Source: Bacillus sp. ISL-34
GTDB taxonomy: Bacteria > Bacillota > Bacilli > Bacillales > DSM-1321
DNA: 64,000 nucleotides
Direction of reading: 5' to 3'
NCBI RefSeq assembly: GCF_018613325.1
Contig: NZ_JAGGQJ010000013.1
Location: 1-64,000 of the forward strand
Part shown: positions 28,701-36,955 of the stretch, one piece after another
Layout of the letters: each line of letters begins with the position of its first letter
Position numbering within the stretch: the stretch's first letter is position 1
Position numbers and translations under genes: made by a program
Notes under the pieces: generated by a model
What the model saw: only the letters and a program-made list of their open reading frames with translations
What the model was told of the DNA's origin: nothing
The model's database searches: none

Positions 28701-28768
28701 TTTTTATACCTCCCATAATTTAGATTGGCCTTTAGATAATTTGCATGGGCCATATTTAACAATCTAAT

Positions 28769-28814
28769 CGAAAAGGGCGCCTCATTAATTTTCATAATGC
28801 AGGTGCCCTTTTCG
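28769..28814 (-). terminator. Hairpin between the cupin and extradiol dioxygenase genes
   Basis: Arms 28769-28782 and 28801-28814 (CGAAAAGGGC core) pair with one G-T wobble around an 18-base loop, ten bases after the cupin stop codon. The minus-strand arm ends CCCTTTTCGATT, a weak T-tract. It could be a partial terminator or an mRNA-stabilising element that sets different levels for the cupin and the remaining operon. Confidence 0.55.
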
Positions 28815-28823
28815 GCTAAATGT

Positions 28824-29357
28824 TCAGTCTTTAATAATGGCTTCTCTTTCTTTAGCGCGTTGTTTACGCAGTTCTTCCAGGTCACTGCCTTCAGGATAAG
28901 TCGGCAAGTTAGGTTTCACTGCCCCTAGCATCACGAGCATGCGCGCCTCCACATCCCCGTCATTCCTAATTCCCCGATAAACCCCTGGTGGACTGCTGAT
29001 GCAATCTCTCGCACTTAATTTAATTTCATGCACTTCGCTGTAGCTATCCTCTTGAATTAATGCCGTGACTTCACCCTCAAGAATGAAAAACACTTCTTCA
29101 ACATCGTCGTGAAGGTGCAAAGGCCCGATACATCCCGGAGGAAGAACCATTGTACTTAAAGTGAAATGTATACCTGCAATTACATTCGTATCGTTATTGG
29201 CAGTCGCACCACGTCCGATATATCTCATCTGTGCACGTCTATAAGCGGGATCGATTTCTTCTTGGAACTTCAAGACACCCCAATCAAGCGAACGGTCTTT
29301 CAATCGGGCAACATATTTTTTTTCAAAATCCTTCACTGAAAAAGCTTCTTTTGTCAT
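28824..29357 (-). CDS. Cupin-domain protein
   Basis: This 177-residue single-cupin protein has motif 1 as GCIGPLHLHDDVEEVFFILE (metal ligands His, His, Glu) and motif 2 near ISSPPGVYRGIRNDGD, where the usual His is replaced. The fold covers dioxygenases, isomerases and non-catalytic sensors. It is the first gene of the aromatic operon, directly behind the predicted promoter and operator. Possible roles are a ring-cleavage or hydroxylation accessory enzyme; the exact reaction is unknown. An SD-like GGGAGG precedes the ATG. Confidence 0.75.
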   Translation of the reverse strand: MTKEAFSVKDFEKKYVARLKDRSLDWGVLKFQEEIDPAYRRAQMRYIGRGATANNDTNVIAGIHFTLSTMVLPPGCIGPLHLHDDVEEVFFILEGEVTALIQEDSYSEVHEIKLSARDCISSPPGVYRGIRNDGDVEARMLVMLGAVKPNLPTYPEGSDLEELRKQRAKEREAIIKD

Positions 29358-29409
29358 TTTAAAATTCCTCCCTTATTGGATGTTTCTAAACCGCAACATG
29401 TTTCATAAG

Positions 29410-29464
29410 CAAAACATTGTTTTGTCTATGAATTAAGTCTAAGATGAAAACGCTTCATTGTCAA
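29410..29464 (-). promoter_or_regulatory. SigA promoter and palindromic operator of the aromatic operon
   Basis: On the minus strand the -35 box TTGACA (29464-29459) and -10 box TAGACT (29441-29436) are separated by 17 bases. Just downstream of the expected transcription start lies a perfect 15-bp palindrome (CAAAACAATGTTTTG, 29410-29424). It is the best candidate operator for the adjacent IclR regulator. The spacer contains a half-matching cre (CGTTTTCAT). Confidence 0.7.
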
Positions 29465-29569
29465 TTAGTTTTTAGAATATTTAAAACTATTTTTATAATC
29501 CGAACGCTCGGCGCTTTGGGATAAACTTGTAACGATTTAATCTAATATCCGCTTTTCTTAACACAAAAA

Positions 29570-29599
29570 AGTGTGGATCCCTATTGGGAGATCCACACT
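29570..29599 (-). terminator. Terminator of the IclR gene
   Basis: A ten-base stem (29570-29579 with 29590-29599, AGTGTGGATC) is followed on the minus strand by TTTTTT. It lies 48 bp after the iclR stop and separates iclR from the aromatic operon promoter. Confidence 0.88.
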
Positions 29600-29647
29600 T
29601 TCTAAAAAGGTTATTCAGTTATTAATGGATTGGCACTTTTAAATGGT

Positions 29648-30463
29648 TCAGACATCTTCGTGTTGATACGGCTTAACCCCACTATATCCCATATAAACGG
29701 ATAACTGCCGAGAAACTTCCAACAGTTTCGGCAAGGCAATTTTATCGATGAAATCCTCCTGGTAAGCAGACTCTGTTGCCACGACATTCAAGGCTGCCAA
29801 CACTTTCCCAGTCCTGTCAAAAATCGGAGCGGCAACAGAACGTATGCCAGGGTGGAATTCCCCGCTTGTCATCGAATAGCCATTTTGCCGAATCGATTCC
29901 AGCTGTTTTTGAAATTCACCCGGCGCGGTGAGCGTTTTGTCTGTATAAGGAGTTAGATTTGAGATCTTGAACATTTGCATTAACATTTCTTTCGGTTGAT
30001 ATGCCAAAAGTAATTTTCCATTTGCCAAAGCATGTGCCGGAAGCCGCAATCCTATGTTCACATTGACAGCGGATACACCTCTGATTGGGGCACTTCCAAC
30101 ATAAACAACTTCCTGTCCATCCAAAATGGACAGATGGCAGGAGGCTCCGATTTCATCACGCAAGTTCTCCATATAAGGCTGGACAATTTCCTGGAATTTC
30201 AAGCTATTCAAATAGCTGAATCCCAATTCAAGAACCTTTGGCGTTAAACTATAACGTTTGGTATGTTCATCCTGAGACAAATAACCAATATTTTGTAATG
30301 TGAATAATAAACGATATGGTACCGTTCTGCTTACTCCCAGTTGTTTTGCAATTTCTGAAAGAGACAAACTAGGCTGTACTTCATTAAAGAGCTTAATGAT
30401 TTCCAACCCTCTAACCAATGAATTAGCACTATATTTCTCTTTCTCTTTTTCTTCGCTTGCCAT
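29648..30463 (-). CDS. IclR-family regulator of the aromatic operon
   Basis: This protein of about 271 residues has an N-terminal winged helix (LSLSEIAKQLGVSRTVPYRL) and an IclR effector domain (ASCHLSILDGQEVVYVGSAP, with the C-terminal SVAAPIFDRTGKVLAALNVV). IclR proteins in this setting usually control aromatic or short-chain acid catabolism through a pathway metabolite. The frame is open further upstream to 30517. I prefer the ATG at 30463, preceded by a G-rich stretch; an ATG at 30496 with AGGAG only three bases away is an alternative. It sits directly upstream of the operon on the same strand but is separated by a terminator. Confidence 0.85.
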   Translation of the reverse strand: MASEEKEKEKYSANSLVRGLEIIKLFNEVQPSLSLSEIAKQLGVSRTVPYRLLFTLQNIGYLSQDEHTKRYSLTPKVLELGFSYLNSLKFQEIVQPYMENLRDEIGASCHLSILDGQEVVYVGSAPIRGVSAVNVNIGLRLPAHALANGKLLLAYQPKEMLMQMFKISNLTPYTDKTLTAPGEFQKQLESIRQNGYSMTSGEFHPGIRSVAAPIFDRTGKVLAALNVVATESAYQEDFIDKIALPKLLEVSRQLSVYMGYSGVKPYQHEDV

Positions 30464-31592
30464 TCGAGTATTCCCCCCGTAGTGAATAAATCTCATTTTC
30501 TCCTGACTATAACCCATTCAGTAAAGCTTTCTTCATACCTAGAAAGAAGAACTTGCAGTATATGTACATCTTTTTCCGGCATTTAGTGAATGTTTTTGAT
30601 CCATACTTAATGATTGCAAACCTGTTGTAAGTAGCATCCGTAACACCCACAGATCTTACTGATAACATAAATGGCCGGTCTTCACGCATAATGGAAAACC
30701 CGGAATAAGGAATCAATTATTAAAATATTCTTGACTCACTATCAGGTCTGACCTGATTCATACAAAATGGACATCCTATCTTCAATATCTGTCCCGACAC
30801 TGGTCTTGTGTTAAATTTGATGACCGGTATCCGGACGTAAGAACTTGCGCTTCCTTAACTATACAGGAACATTTAGCGCCAGTAGCGCACTGCCCTCTGC
30901 TTTGCAAGTTCATCTGATCACATTTTGATGGATTTTAATCCATTAAGAAGTTTCCGTTTACTTTCTTTCATGCTAACTACAGCTGCTCCACGAGTCACAT
31001 CTGATATAATCAACGCTTTCACCACTTCCGGAAAATGGCTAGTAAAAGCCGAGAGCGATAACCGAGCCCATCTAATGACCGAGCTGGTTTCTCCTTGTTT
31101 CCCGAACACTGCAGGAACAAGCGCCATTCCTTATCCCGATTCCTGATAATGAATCGGGCAGTTCTTCTAATTGGCAACCATTTCTACCTCACAATACTTT
31201 ACTCTTCATGTATAAATAGAATAGTGTATATGTGTCAATTAAAGCATATTTACTTATATAAAACTATTTGGAAGCCTAGCTTAATTGACGTATCGATAGA
31301 AAAGCTTGTTGTTATATAACCAAATATACAAATAAAAACAAATAAAGAATTTTAATACATCATGTTTCTGCCAAAGCACAAAATTTCCCATATTAAGTAT
31401 TTCATATACAAAACAATATAAATGAATTATAGATTTTCCTGATTTTAAATTCAATATCAACAAGTCAGAATTTTTAATAATTTGATAATAATTTGTTTTT
31501 TTGACACAAAGAATTAGATTTGCTTCCATTCTTAGTCCTTGCCTGATAGAGGTCCTTCTAGTCCAATAGGATGAAACAGAGTTCGCCTTTAA

Positions 31593-31608
31593 CTGAAAGC
31601 GCTTATAA
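31593..31608 (+). promoter_or_regulatory. cre-like site upstream of the MFS gene
   Basis: CTGAAAGCGCTTATAA matches the cre consensus at 14 of 16 positions and lies just upstream of the predicted -35 box. A second cre-like palindrome core, GAAAACGTTTTC, lies at 31792-31803 in the leader. Both are weak individually but suggest CcpA control. Confidence 0.35.
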
Positions 31609-31649
31609 GATTGTTTATTCTAAAAATAAGAAATTGTCAAAATATTAAA

Positions 31650-31704
31650 TTGACAATCAATTCTATTTATTTTATCGTTAAGTAAGTAAAACTTTGTTTC
31701 ACTT
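31650..31704 (+). promoter_or_regulatory. Promoter with imperfect palindrome resembling the IclR operator
   Basis: A -35 TTGACA at 31650-31655 is followed 17 bases later by a weak -10 (TATCGT). An inverted repeat, AAGTAAAAC-TTT-GTTTCACTT (31684-31704, 8 of 9 pairs), covers the expected start. Its core AAAAC-TTT-GTTT matches the operator at 29410-29424 (AAAAC-ATT-GTTT). This suggests control of the transporter by the same IclR protein. Confidence 0.55.
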
Positions 31705-31860
31705 ACAAAACATACCATTGCTTATTTATCTTTCATTATTTTAACGAAAGGCGGGATACAGATCTTAATCAAAACTAGTACCTATCAAAAGGAAAACGTT
31801 TTCACTTATTCCAATGGTAAGTGTTTTAAGCAATGCTAAAAGCTATAAGGAGATGGTATT

Positions 31861-33150
31861 ATGTTAAATGGGCAAAAAAGATGGCTGTATATTGCCGTTC
31901 CAATTTTTTTCTTTTGGTTTTTCGGACAAATTGATAAGGTTGGCATTTCCATCATTCAAACAGATCCAGAATTCTTGCATGCACTTGGGATGACAGGCGA
32001 CGACAAAAATGCGAAGATCGGTCTTCTTTCTTTTGTATTCACCATTGCTTATGGAGTTTCGAATCTTTTTTGGGGCTTCATCATTGATAAATTAGGTGCC
32101 CGAAAAACAGCCATCGCCGGATTATTCGTATGGACTCTTACCATGATTACATCAGGTCTAGCAAATTCATATGAAATGTTTTTAATTAGCAGGGTCATTC
32201 TCGGTTTTGGCGAAGGGATGATGATTCCAGTTTCCGGTAAATTTATTTCTAACTGGTTTAATAAACGAGAATTGGGGAGGGCCCAGGCATCATGGCTAAC
32301 CGGAAACTATTTAGGTCCTGCAATTGGAGCCGTTGTTTTGGTACTCGTGATATCTTTACTCCATTGGCAAGCAGCTTTCTTTATGCTTGCAGCCTTCAAC
32401 TTGTTTATTAATATCCCGATGTTCATCTTTTTGACGAGGAATACACCAGAAGAGCACCCCCGTATAAGTAAGGAGGAATTGGCTTTCATCCGCCAATCGG
32501 ATGATGAAGAGAAAGAAAGCGTCCCTTCCGAGAGTAAGAGTTTCGCCCAGGATTATCGTTTCTGGATAGTCTGGTTCGGCATGCTCGTATGCTCCTTCCT
32601 TTTTTTCGGGATCAGCATTTGGCTTCCTACCTATCTCATCGAAGCAAAAGGATTCGAAAAGGAAGGGATGTCAAGCATTACTTCGCTTTCCTGGCTATTT
32701 GCTTTAGGATTTGTCTTGGCATGCGGTTTTCTGGCGGACAAAACCGGACGTCCAAGTTTGATGGCCTCGATTCTATTTTCATTGACGGCTGCCTTTCTGA
32801 CTGTAGCGGTATTCATCCCCAATCCTATTTTGGCCGGGGTATGTATGGGACTGGCAATGGGATGTCAAGGCGGCGTGTTCCATCTAAGTAATATGCTCAT
32901 GGTAAAATACTCAACACCTGAAACGGCAGGACGGGCTGCTGGACTAATGGGATTCACGAATATAATGGGAGGCTTTTCAAGCTATATCATGGGGTGGCTT
33001 CGTGACTTGTCCGGCGGGGATTTCAGCACTTCGATCGCCATGCTGATTTTTGCAGCCCTCTTAGGTTTGGGAGCTTATATATTCTCCATTAAGAGAGAAG
33101 CGGCAGAACTGCGCTTATCACCTATACCTGTACAAAAGATACAAGTATGA
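31861..33150 (+). CDS. MFS transporter, anion:cation symporter type
   Basis: This 429-residue 12-helix major-facilitator protein resembles the ACS family (4-hydroxyphenylacetate, hexuronate and phthalate-type permeases). It starts with WLYIAVPIFFFWFFGQIDKV, has the loop 2-3 motif GFIIDKLGARKT and FGEGMMIPVSGKF on helix 4, plus a central charged loop at about 205-225. It is divergent from the iclR-aromatic block and shares a promoter/operator pattern with it. It is therefore the likely uptake system for the operon's substrate, an aromatic or other carboxylate. AAGGAGATGG precedes the ATG. Confidence 0.85.
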   Translation: MLNGQKRWLYIAVPIFFFWFFGQIDKVGISIIQTDPEFLHALGMTGDDKNAKIGLLSFVFTIAYGVSNLFWGFIIDKLGARKTAIAGLFVWTLTMITSGLANSYEMFLISRVILGFGEGMMIPVSGKFISNWFNKRELGRAQASWLTGNYLGPAIGAVVLVLVISLLHWQAAFFMLAAFNLFINIPMFIFLTRNTPEEHPRISKEELAFIRQSDDEEKESVPSESKSFAQDYRFWIVWFGMLVCSFLFFGISIWLPTYLIEAKGFEKEGMSSITSLSWLFALGFVLACGFLADKTGRPSLMASILFSLTAAFLTVAVFIPNPILAGVCMGLAMGCQGGVFHLSNMLMVKYSTPETAGRAAGLMGFTNIMGGFSSYIMGWLRDLSGGDFSTSIAMLIFAALLGLGAYIFSIKREAAELRLSPIPVQKIQV

Positions 33151-33452
33151 AGTCCTTGTAAGATCAGAATGTTTTATCACCTAAATTAACAATCAAACCC
33201 TTGAATAATCAAGGGTTTTTTCTTGATCCTACTAAAGAGCAAGCCCGGTACAATAGAAGTTAGAAAGAGCAAATGCCAGTCGGTATCGCTTTTTCTTTAC
33301 ATATCCCGATAAAATTTCCGACCGCTTACCCCGAATCACTCCTTTATTTGTATAAATATGTCGATAGTTAAAATATTCAAAAAATGATTTTTTTTTGAAT
33401 ACCCATGTTATATTGTTAATGGAAAAAAATACTTGTCAAGTAAGGTGAGTGT
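33151..33452. other. Intergenic region before the YppF-like gene
   Basis: These 302 bp contain the MFS terminator and, near the right end, AT-rich DNA with a likely promoter for the small gene. Nothing else is recognisable. Confidence 0.5.
33195..33218 (+). terminator. Terminator of the MFS gene
   Basis: The inverted repeat AAACCCTTGA / TCAAGGGTTT with a four-base loop is followed by TTTCTT, about 45 bp after the stop codon. Confidence 0.85.
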
Positions 33453-33635
33453 GTGAATATTGAAGTTTTAATTCTCCATTATATTCAGGAAAAACGTCAA
33501 AAGCCTAACCATGCCAATGAGTTATTGGATTACATTCAGAATGAATATGTAAACGGGAAGCTGTCAATCTTGCAATATAGAAGCCTCTGTCAGGACTTAT
33601 ATCTTCGAGGAGCCAAACAAACGTCTCCTGGATGA
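33453..33635 (+). CDS. Small YppF-like protein
   Basis: This 60-residue protein starts with GTG, three bases after AAGGTGAG. The sequence HANELLDYIQNEYVNGKLSI and the following YRSLCQDLYLRGA resemble the YppF family of Bacillus (small soluble proteins of unknown function). It is monocistronic between two terminators. Its size and the clean ribosome binding site support a real gene; the family link is from memory and moderate. Confidence 0.6.
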   Translation: MNIEVLILHYIQEKRQKPNHANELLDYIQNEYVNGKLSILQYRSLCQDLYLRGAKQTSPG

Positions 33636-33733
33636 AACTACACCCTTGTCAATAGTCTAACCACTTCCAAACTTTAGAGCTCCTCCAGTCAAATACTTTG
33701 TAAGAATACAAGTATGTTCATAATAAAGAAAAG

Positions 33734-33770
33734 CCTCCGTGATCTGTCACCCCAAGACAGATCACGGAGG
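33734..33770 (-). terminator. Terminator of the gntP operon
   Basis: A perfect 15-bp stem (CCTCCGTGATCTGTC, 33734-33748 with 33756-33770) is followed on the minus strand by CTTTTCTTT. It lies about 40 bp after the GntP stop codon and can also serve the YppF-like gene. Confidence 0.9.
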
Positions 33771-33810
33771 TAAATGCGACTTAATCAAGCATTGCAAAAA
33801 TTTTCTTTAA

Positions 33811-35136
33811 TTAAATGAATATATCGAAAATTAAAACCAAACCGAATGCCACGAAGGAAAGTAATGTTTCCATGACTGTCCATGTTTTGAAAGTTTCTTT
33901 AACGGTTAATCCCAAGTATTCTTTTACTAACCAGAAACCGGCGTCATTAACATGGGAGAACATAAGTGAGCCTGCTCCCGTGGCAATAACGAGCAATTCT
34001 AGATTAACACCCGTCATATTGGCCACGACCGGTGAAACGATCCCTGCTGCCGTGGTCAAAGCGACGGTTGCAGAACCTGTGGCAATCCGAATCAATCCGG
34101 CCACAAGGAATGCAAGAACGATCGGTGATAAAGAAATTTCTTCAGACATGGAAGCGATTGCAGTCCCTACGCCACTATCAATTAAAATTTGCTTGAACCC
34201 TCCGCCAGCACCGATAATAAGAATGATGGAAGCTAACGGCAATAAACATTCTTCCGTCAACTTTTTAATTAATGATTTGTCCATACCCTGTCTGTAGCCC
34301 AAGAAATAGTAAGCTGCAAAACAGGAGATTAATAGGGCAATCACCGGACTTCCGACAAACAATAAGAATTTTTCAATGGAACCCGGTATCGGCAGATAAG
34401 GCGCCACTACCGTTAAAACCATCAACAATACTGGCAAGAGGATGATGAAGAACGAAACTCCAGTCCCTGGTAATCCACTTGACTTTGTTACAACCCGGAT
34501 CAATTCCGGTTCTCCGACAGGAATGACCCGTTTATGAATCCATTTTGCGAATAGAGGTCCAGCGATTACAGCAGTCGGGAATGCGATGATCAATGAGTAC
34601 AGAAGTACGTGTCCCATGTTAGCATTATAGATTCCAATGGCTGTCATGGCTCCCGGATGCGGAGGTACCAGCCCATGTACGATTGATAAACCGGCAAGTA
34701 CTGGAATACCTATTAACAAGATGTTCACTTTGGTTGATTTCCGAATGGAAATGACCAAAGGCAGCAATATGACTAAACCAACCTCGAAAAATACCGGAAT
34801 GCCGATGATGAAACCAGATAAAAGCATGGCCCATGGCAGGTTCTTCACGCCGAATTTATTAATGAAAAAGTCAGCAACCTGCATACCGGCTCCAGAGTCG
34901 GACATCATCTTTCCTAAAATGGTCCCTAAGGCCAATATTCCAATAAGGTGACCAAGGACCGCTCCGACACCCGTTTCATAAGCTCCAACAATCTTGTCCA
35001 TTGGCAGTCCAGAAAAAACCGCTAAAAATAAACTGGCTACAGTCAAGCTAATGAATGCATGCCATTTCCACCATGATACCCCCAAAATAACAATTACGAT
35101 TGCTATCAGCGTGATTCCTAATAAATATAGATCCAT
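33811..35136 (-). CDS. GntP-family gluconate-type permease
   Basis: This 441-residue membrane protein of the GntP family (gluconate:H+ symporters and relatives) has about 12-14 hydrophobic segments. Conserved stretches are GAVLGHLIGILALGTILGKM, HGLVPPHPGAMTAIG and the C-terminal MFSHVNDAGFWLVKEYLG. Family members carry sugar acids, serine or related hydroxy acids. As last gene of the operon it would import the amino-sugar acid used by the upstream enzymes. It has its own cre-like site in the 56-bp gap after the regulator gene. Confidence 0.9.
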   Translation of the reverse strand: MDLYLLGITLIAIVIVILGVSWWKWHAFISLTVASLFLAVFSGLPMDKIVGAYETGVGAVLGHLIGILALGTILGKMMSDSGAGMQVADFFINKFGVKNLPWAMLLSGFIIGIPVFFEVGLVILLPLVISIRKSTKVNILLIGIPVLAGLSIVHGLVPPHPGAMTAIGIYNANMGHVLLYSLIIAFPTAVIAGPLFAKWIHKRVIPVGEPELIRVVTKSSGLPGTGVSFFIILLPVLLMVLTVVAPYLPIPGSIEKFLLFVGSPVIALLISCFAAYYFLGYRQGMDKSLIKKLTEECLLPLASIILIIGAGGGFKQILIDSGVGTAIASMSEEISLSPIVLAFLVAGLIRIATGSATVALTTAAGIVSPVVANMTGVNLELLVIATGAGSLMFSHVNDAGFWLVKEYLGLTVKETFKTWTVMETLLSFVAFGLVLIFDIFI

Positions 35137-35153
35137 ATGTTCTCCCCACCCTT

Positions 35154-35169
35154 TTGAAATCGCTTACAG
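35154..35169 (-). promoter_or_regulatory. cre site in front of gntP
   Basis: On the minus strand CTGTAAGCGATTTCAA matches WTGNAARCGNWWWCAW at 15 of 16 positions. It lies between the gntR stop and the gntP start, so CcpA could act as a roadblock inside the operon, limiting the permease specifically. Confidence 0.55.
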
Positions 35170-35192
35170 TCAAACCAATACAATAAATGGGA

Positions 35193-35915
35193 TTATTGTA
35201 CCGGCTCGTTATATGTCACGATGTAGTTCTGTTTAGCCGTATTGTAATACCCTTCACTGTATTCCATAACATTTCCGTCCCCATCACTGGAAATCCGAAT
35301 TCTTTTTAGTACTGGACTATTGTTTTCGATTTTCAGTGTTTCGCAAATGTGATCCGGAGCGATGGCAACGGCAAACTCATCTCTGAATGTTTCAAGTTTG
35401 ACGTTTTGATCTTCCAAAAAGCGGTACAAAGAATTGATTTGGACCTCTTTTATCTCTTCTTGGTTTATATCAAGTGAAACATAATGTGTAAAGTAAATAT
35501 AAGGTTCATTGTCCAATAAATATATCCGTTCAATACTTATGCAATGGTCACCAAATAAAGAATGCAGCTTAGAGTCTGCAGAAAGGTCAACATGACTTAT
35601 GTTTAACACCTTTTTTAAAATAGAGTGCCCTTCCTCCACCAACAGCTCTGTGAAACGCTTTCCTTTGGAAAGTTTGACAATCGAACCATTAGCTATGACT
35701 CTAGTGCCTTTGCCGCTTTTCTTTTCAACATACCCCTCTTGCACAAGTTCTTTGATTGCATTACGGACAGTGACCTTACTTACGTTGAATTCTTCCTCCA
35801 AAAGAGGCTCAGAGGGAATGTTTGTGTCGATGGCATAAACCCCATGTAAAATACGATCCTTTAATATTTCTTTTATTTGTAAATACATCGGTCCATTTTT
35901 TCTGTTCACATTCAT
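35193..35915 (-). CDS. GntR-family regulator with UTRA domain (HutC subfamily)
   Basis: This 240-residue protein has an N-terminal winged helix (LLEEEFNVSKVTVRNAIKEL then VQEGYVEKKSGKGTRV) and a UTRA ligand-binding domain (residues 95-235, with ISIERIYLLDNEPYIYFTHY). Such proteins sense sugar derivatives, often phosphorylated ones. It is encoded within the operon, 17 bp after the kinase gene, so it is probably an autoregulated repressor responding to a pathway intermediate. The operator likely lies upstream of 39887. Confidence 0.87.
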   Translation of the reverse strand: MNVNRKNGPMYLQIKEILKDRILHGVYAIDTNIPSEPLLEEEFNVSKVTVRNAIKELVQEGYVEKKSGKGTRVIANGSIVKLSKGKRFTELLVEEGHSILKKVLNISHVDLSADSKLHSLFGDHCISIERIYLLDNEPYIYFTHYVSLDINQEEIKEVQINSLYRFLEDQNVKLETFRDEFAVAIAPDHICETLKIENNSPVLKRIRISSDGDGNVMEYSEGYYNTAKQNYIVTYNEPVQ

Positions 35916-35932
35916 TCCTAATCTCCTGCCTT

Positions 35933-36955
35933 TTATCTCTTAATATCTTCCATTTTACCTTCCATTGCCGAGAGTATCTCCTTTTCGGTTGCCAAAGGAG
36001 TATCTCCAACGACAGTACATGCCAGCATTCCTGAAACAGCCGCGAACCGAACTGTCTTTTCAGGGGAATATCCCCGCAATTCGCCATGGAGGATTCCGCT
36101 GGTGTAAGCATCGCCTGAACCTATTCTATCATATACGGAAAATGATAGGATATCGGAAAAGTAAAATGTTCCTTCCTTGTACATATACCCCCTCAGCGTA
36201 TGGCTATTATCACTGTTGATTGAACGATGTGTCCCTGCTATCGATTGAATATTGAATTTCTTCGCCACTTCAGGAATCAACTCAATAAGCTGCTCTTCCC
36301 TAGTGGAGCCTTCTGACTTCATGCCTAAAATATATAGGGCGTCTTTCTCATTCATCATGACTATATCAGCCAAAGAAAGCATTTCTTCATAATGAGGCTT
36401 TGCGTCTGCGTAACCTCCCTCCCATAAAGAGGGGCGGTAATTGCAATCGAAACAGACTGTACCGCCTTTTTCTTTGACTTTACCTGCCAGCACCTTCATA
36501 CTTTCCCGTACATTTTCCGCCATTGCAAGCGTGATTCCGCAAAAATGGATGATATCCGTACTTTCCGAAATCATATCCATATCATAATCGGATAAGGAGG
36601 CTGTATTAAAACTGCTTTCCAGTCGATTGGAATATGTGACACGGCTCGCCCGCTGTCCAAAACCATTTTCCAAAAAGTACATCCCCAAGTATTTGCCGCC
36701 TCTAGAGATGAAGTTCCTTCCAATTCCTAATCGCTGCAAAGATGAAATCGCTGAATCCCCAAGGGGATTATCCGGTAACTTTGTCACAAGATACCCATCA
36801 TGTCCTAGTTTTGTCATCGCAGAAGCAACGTTTACCCCCGTGCCTGAAAAGGAGTATTGCAGAGTGTTAGCCTGTGATAGCAATTCATACCCAGGTACCT
36901 GCAAACGCATCATTACTTCCCCGAATGCCACAATCCTTTTAGGCATATTTTTCAA
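35933..36955 (-). CDS. kdgK: 2-Keto-3-deoxygluconate kinase (PfkB family)
   Basis: This 340-residue ribokinase-family sugar kinase has the N-terminal GEVMMRLQVPGYELLSQANT, the GTGVNVASAMTKLG glycine region and the catalytic motif DRIGSGDAYTSGILHG, with Asp as general base. In this operon it would phosphorylate 2-keto-3-deoxygluconate made by the DgaE-like enzyme to the 6-phosphate, the substrate of the aldolase. Its start overlaps the aldolase gene by 17 bp, indicating coupled translation. Assignment to KDG rather than another keto-sugar is from context. Confidence 0.82.
   Translation of the reverse strand: MKNMPKRIVAFGEVMMRLQVPGYELLSQANTLQYSFSGTGVNVASAMTKLGHDGYLVTKLPDNPLGDSAISSLQRLGIGRNFISRGGKYLGMYFLENGFGQRASRVTYSNRLESSFNTASLSDYDMDMISESTDIIHFCGITLAMAENVRESMKVLAGKVKEKGGTVCFDCNYRPSLWEGGYADAKPHYEEMLSLADIVMMNEKDALYILGMKSEGSTREEQLIELIPEVAKKFNIQSIAGTHRSINSDNSHTLRGYMYKEGTFYFSDILSFSVYDRIGSGDAYTSGILHGELRGYSPEKTVRFAAVSGMLACTVVGDTPLATEKEILSAMEGKMEDIKR

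Larger units (their letters stand above)
30464..31860. other. Long gene-free region between iclR and the MFS gene
   Basis: This stretch of about 1.4 kb carries the promoters of iclR and the divergent MFS transporter. The central part, about 30840-31145, is richer in GC than its flanks and keeps a frame open on each strand, but no start has a ribosome binding site. The flank 31200-31560 is extremely AT-rich. I see no recognisable gene; a decayed element is possible. Confidence 0.5.

Noticed and set aside
31281-31529. 82-codon minus-strand frame rich in Leu, Ile, Tyr and Phe.
   Set aside because: Typical chance frame in extremely AT-rich DNA; no ribosome binding site.
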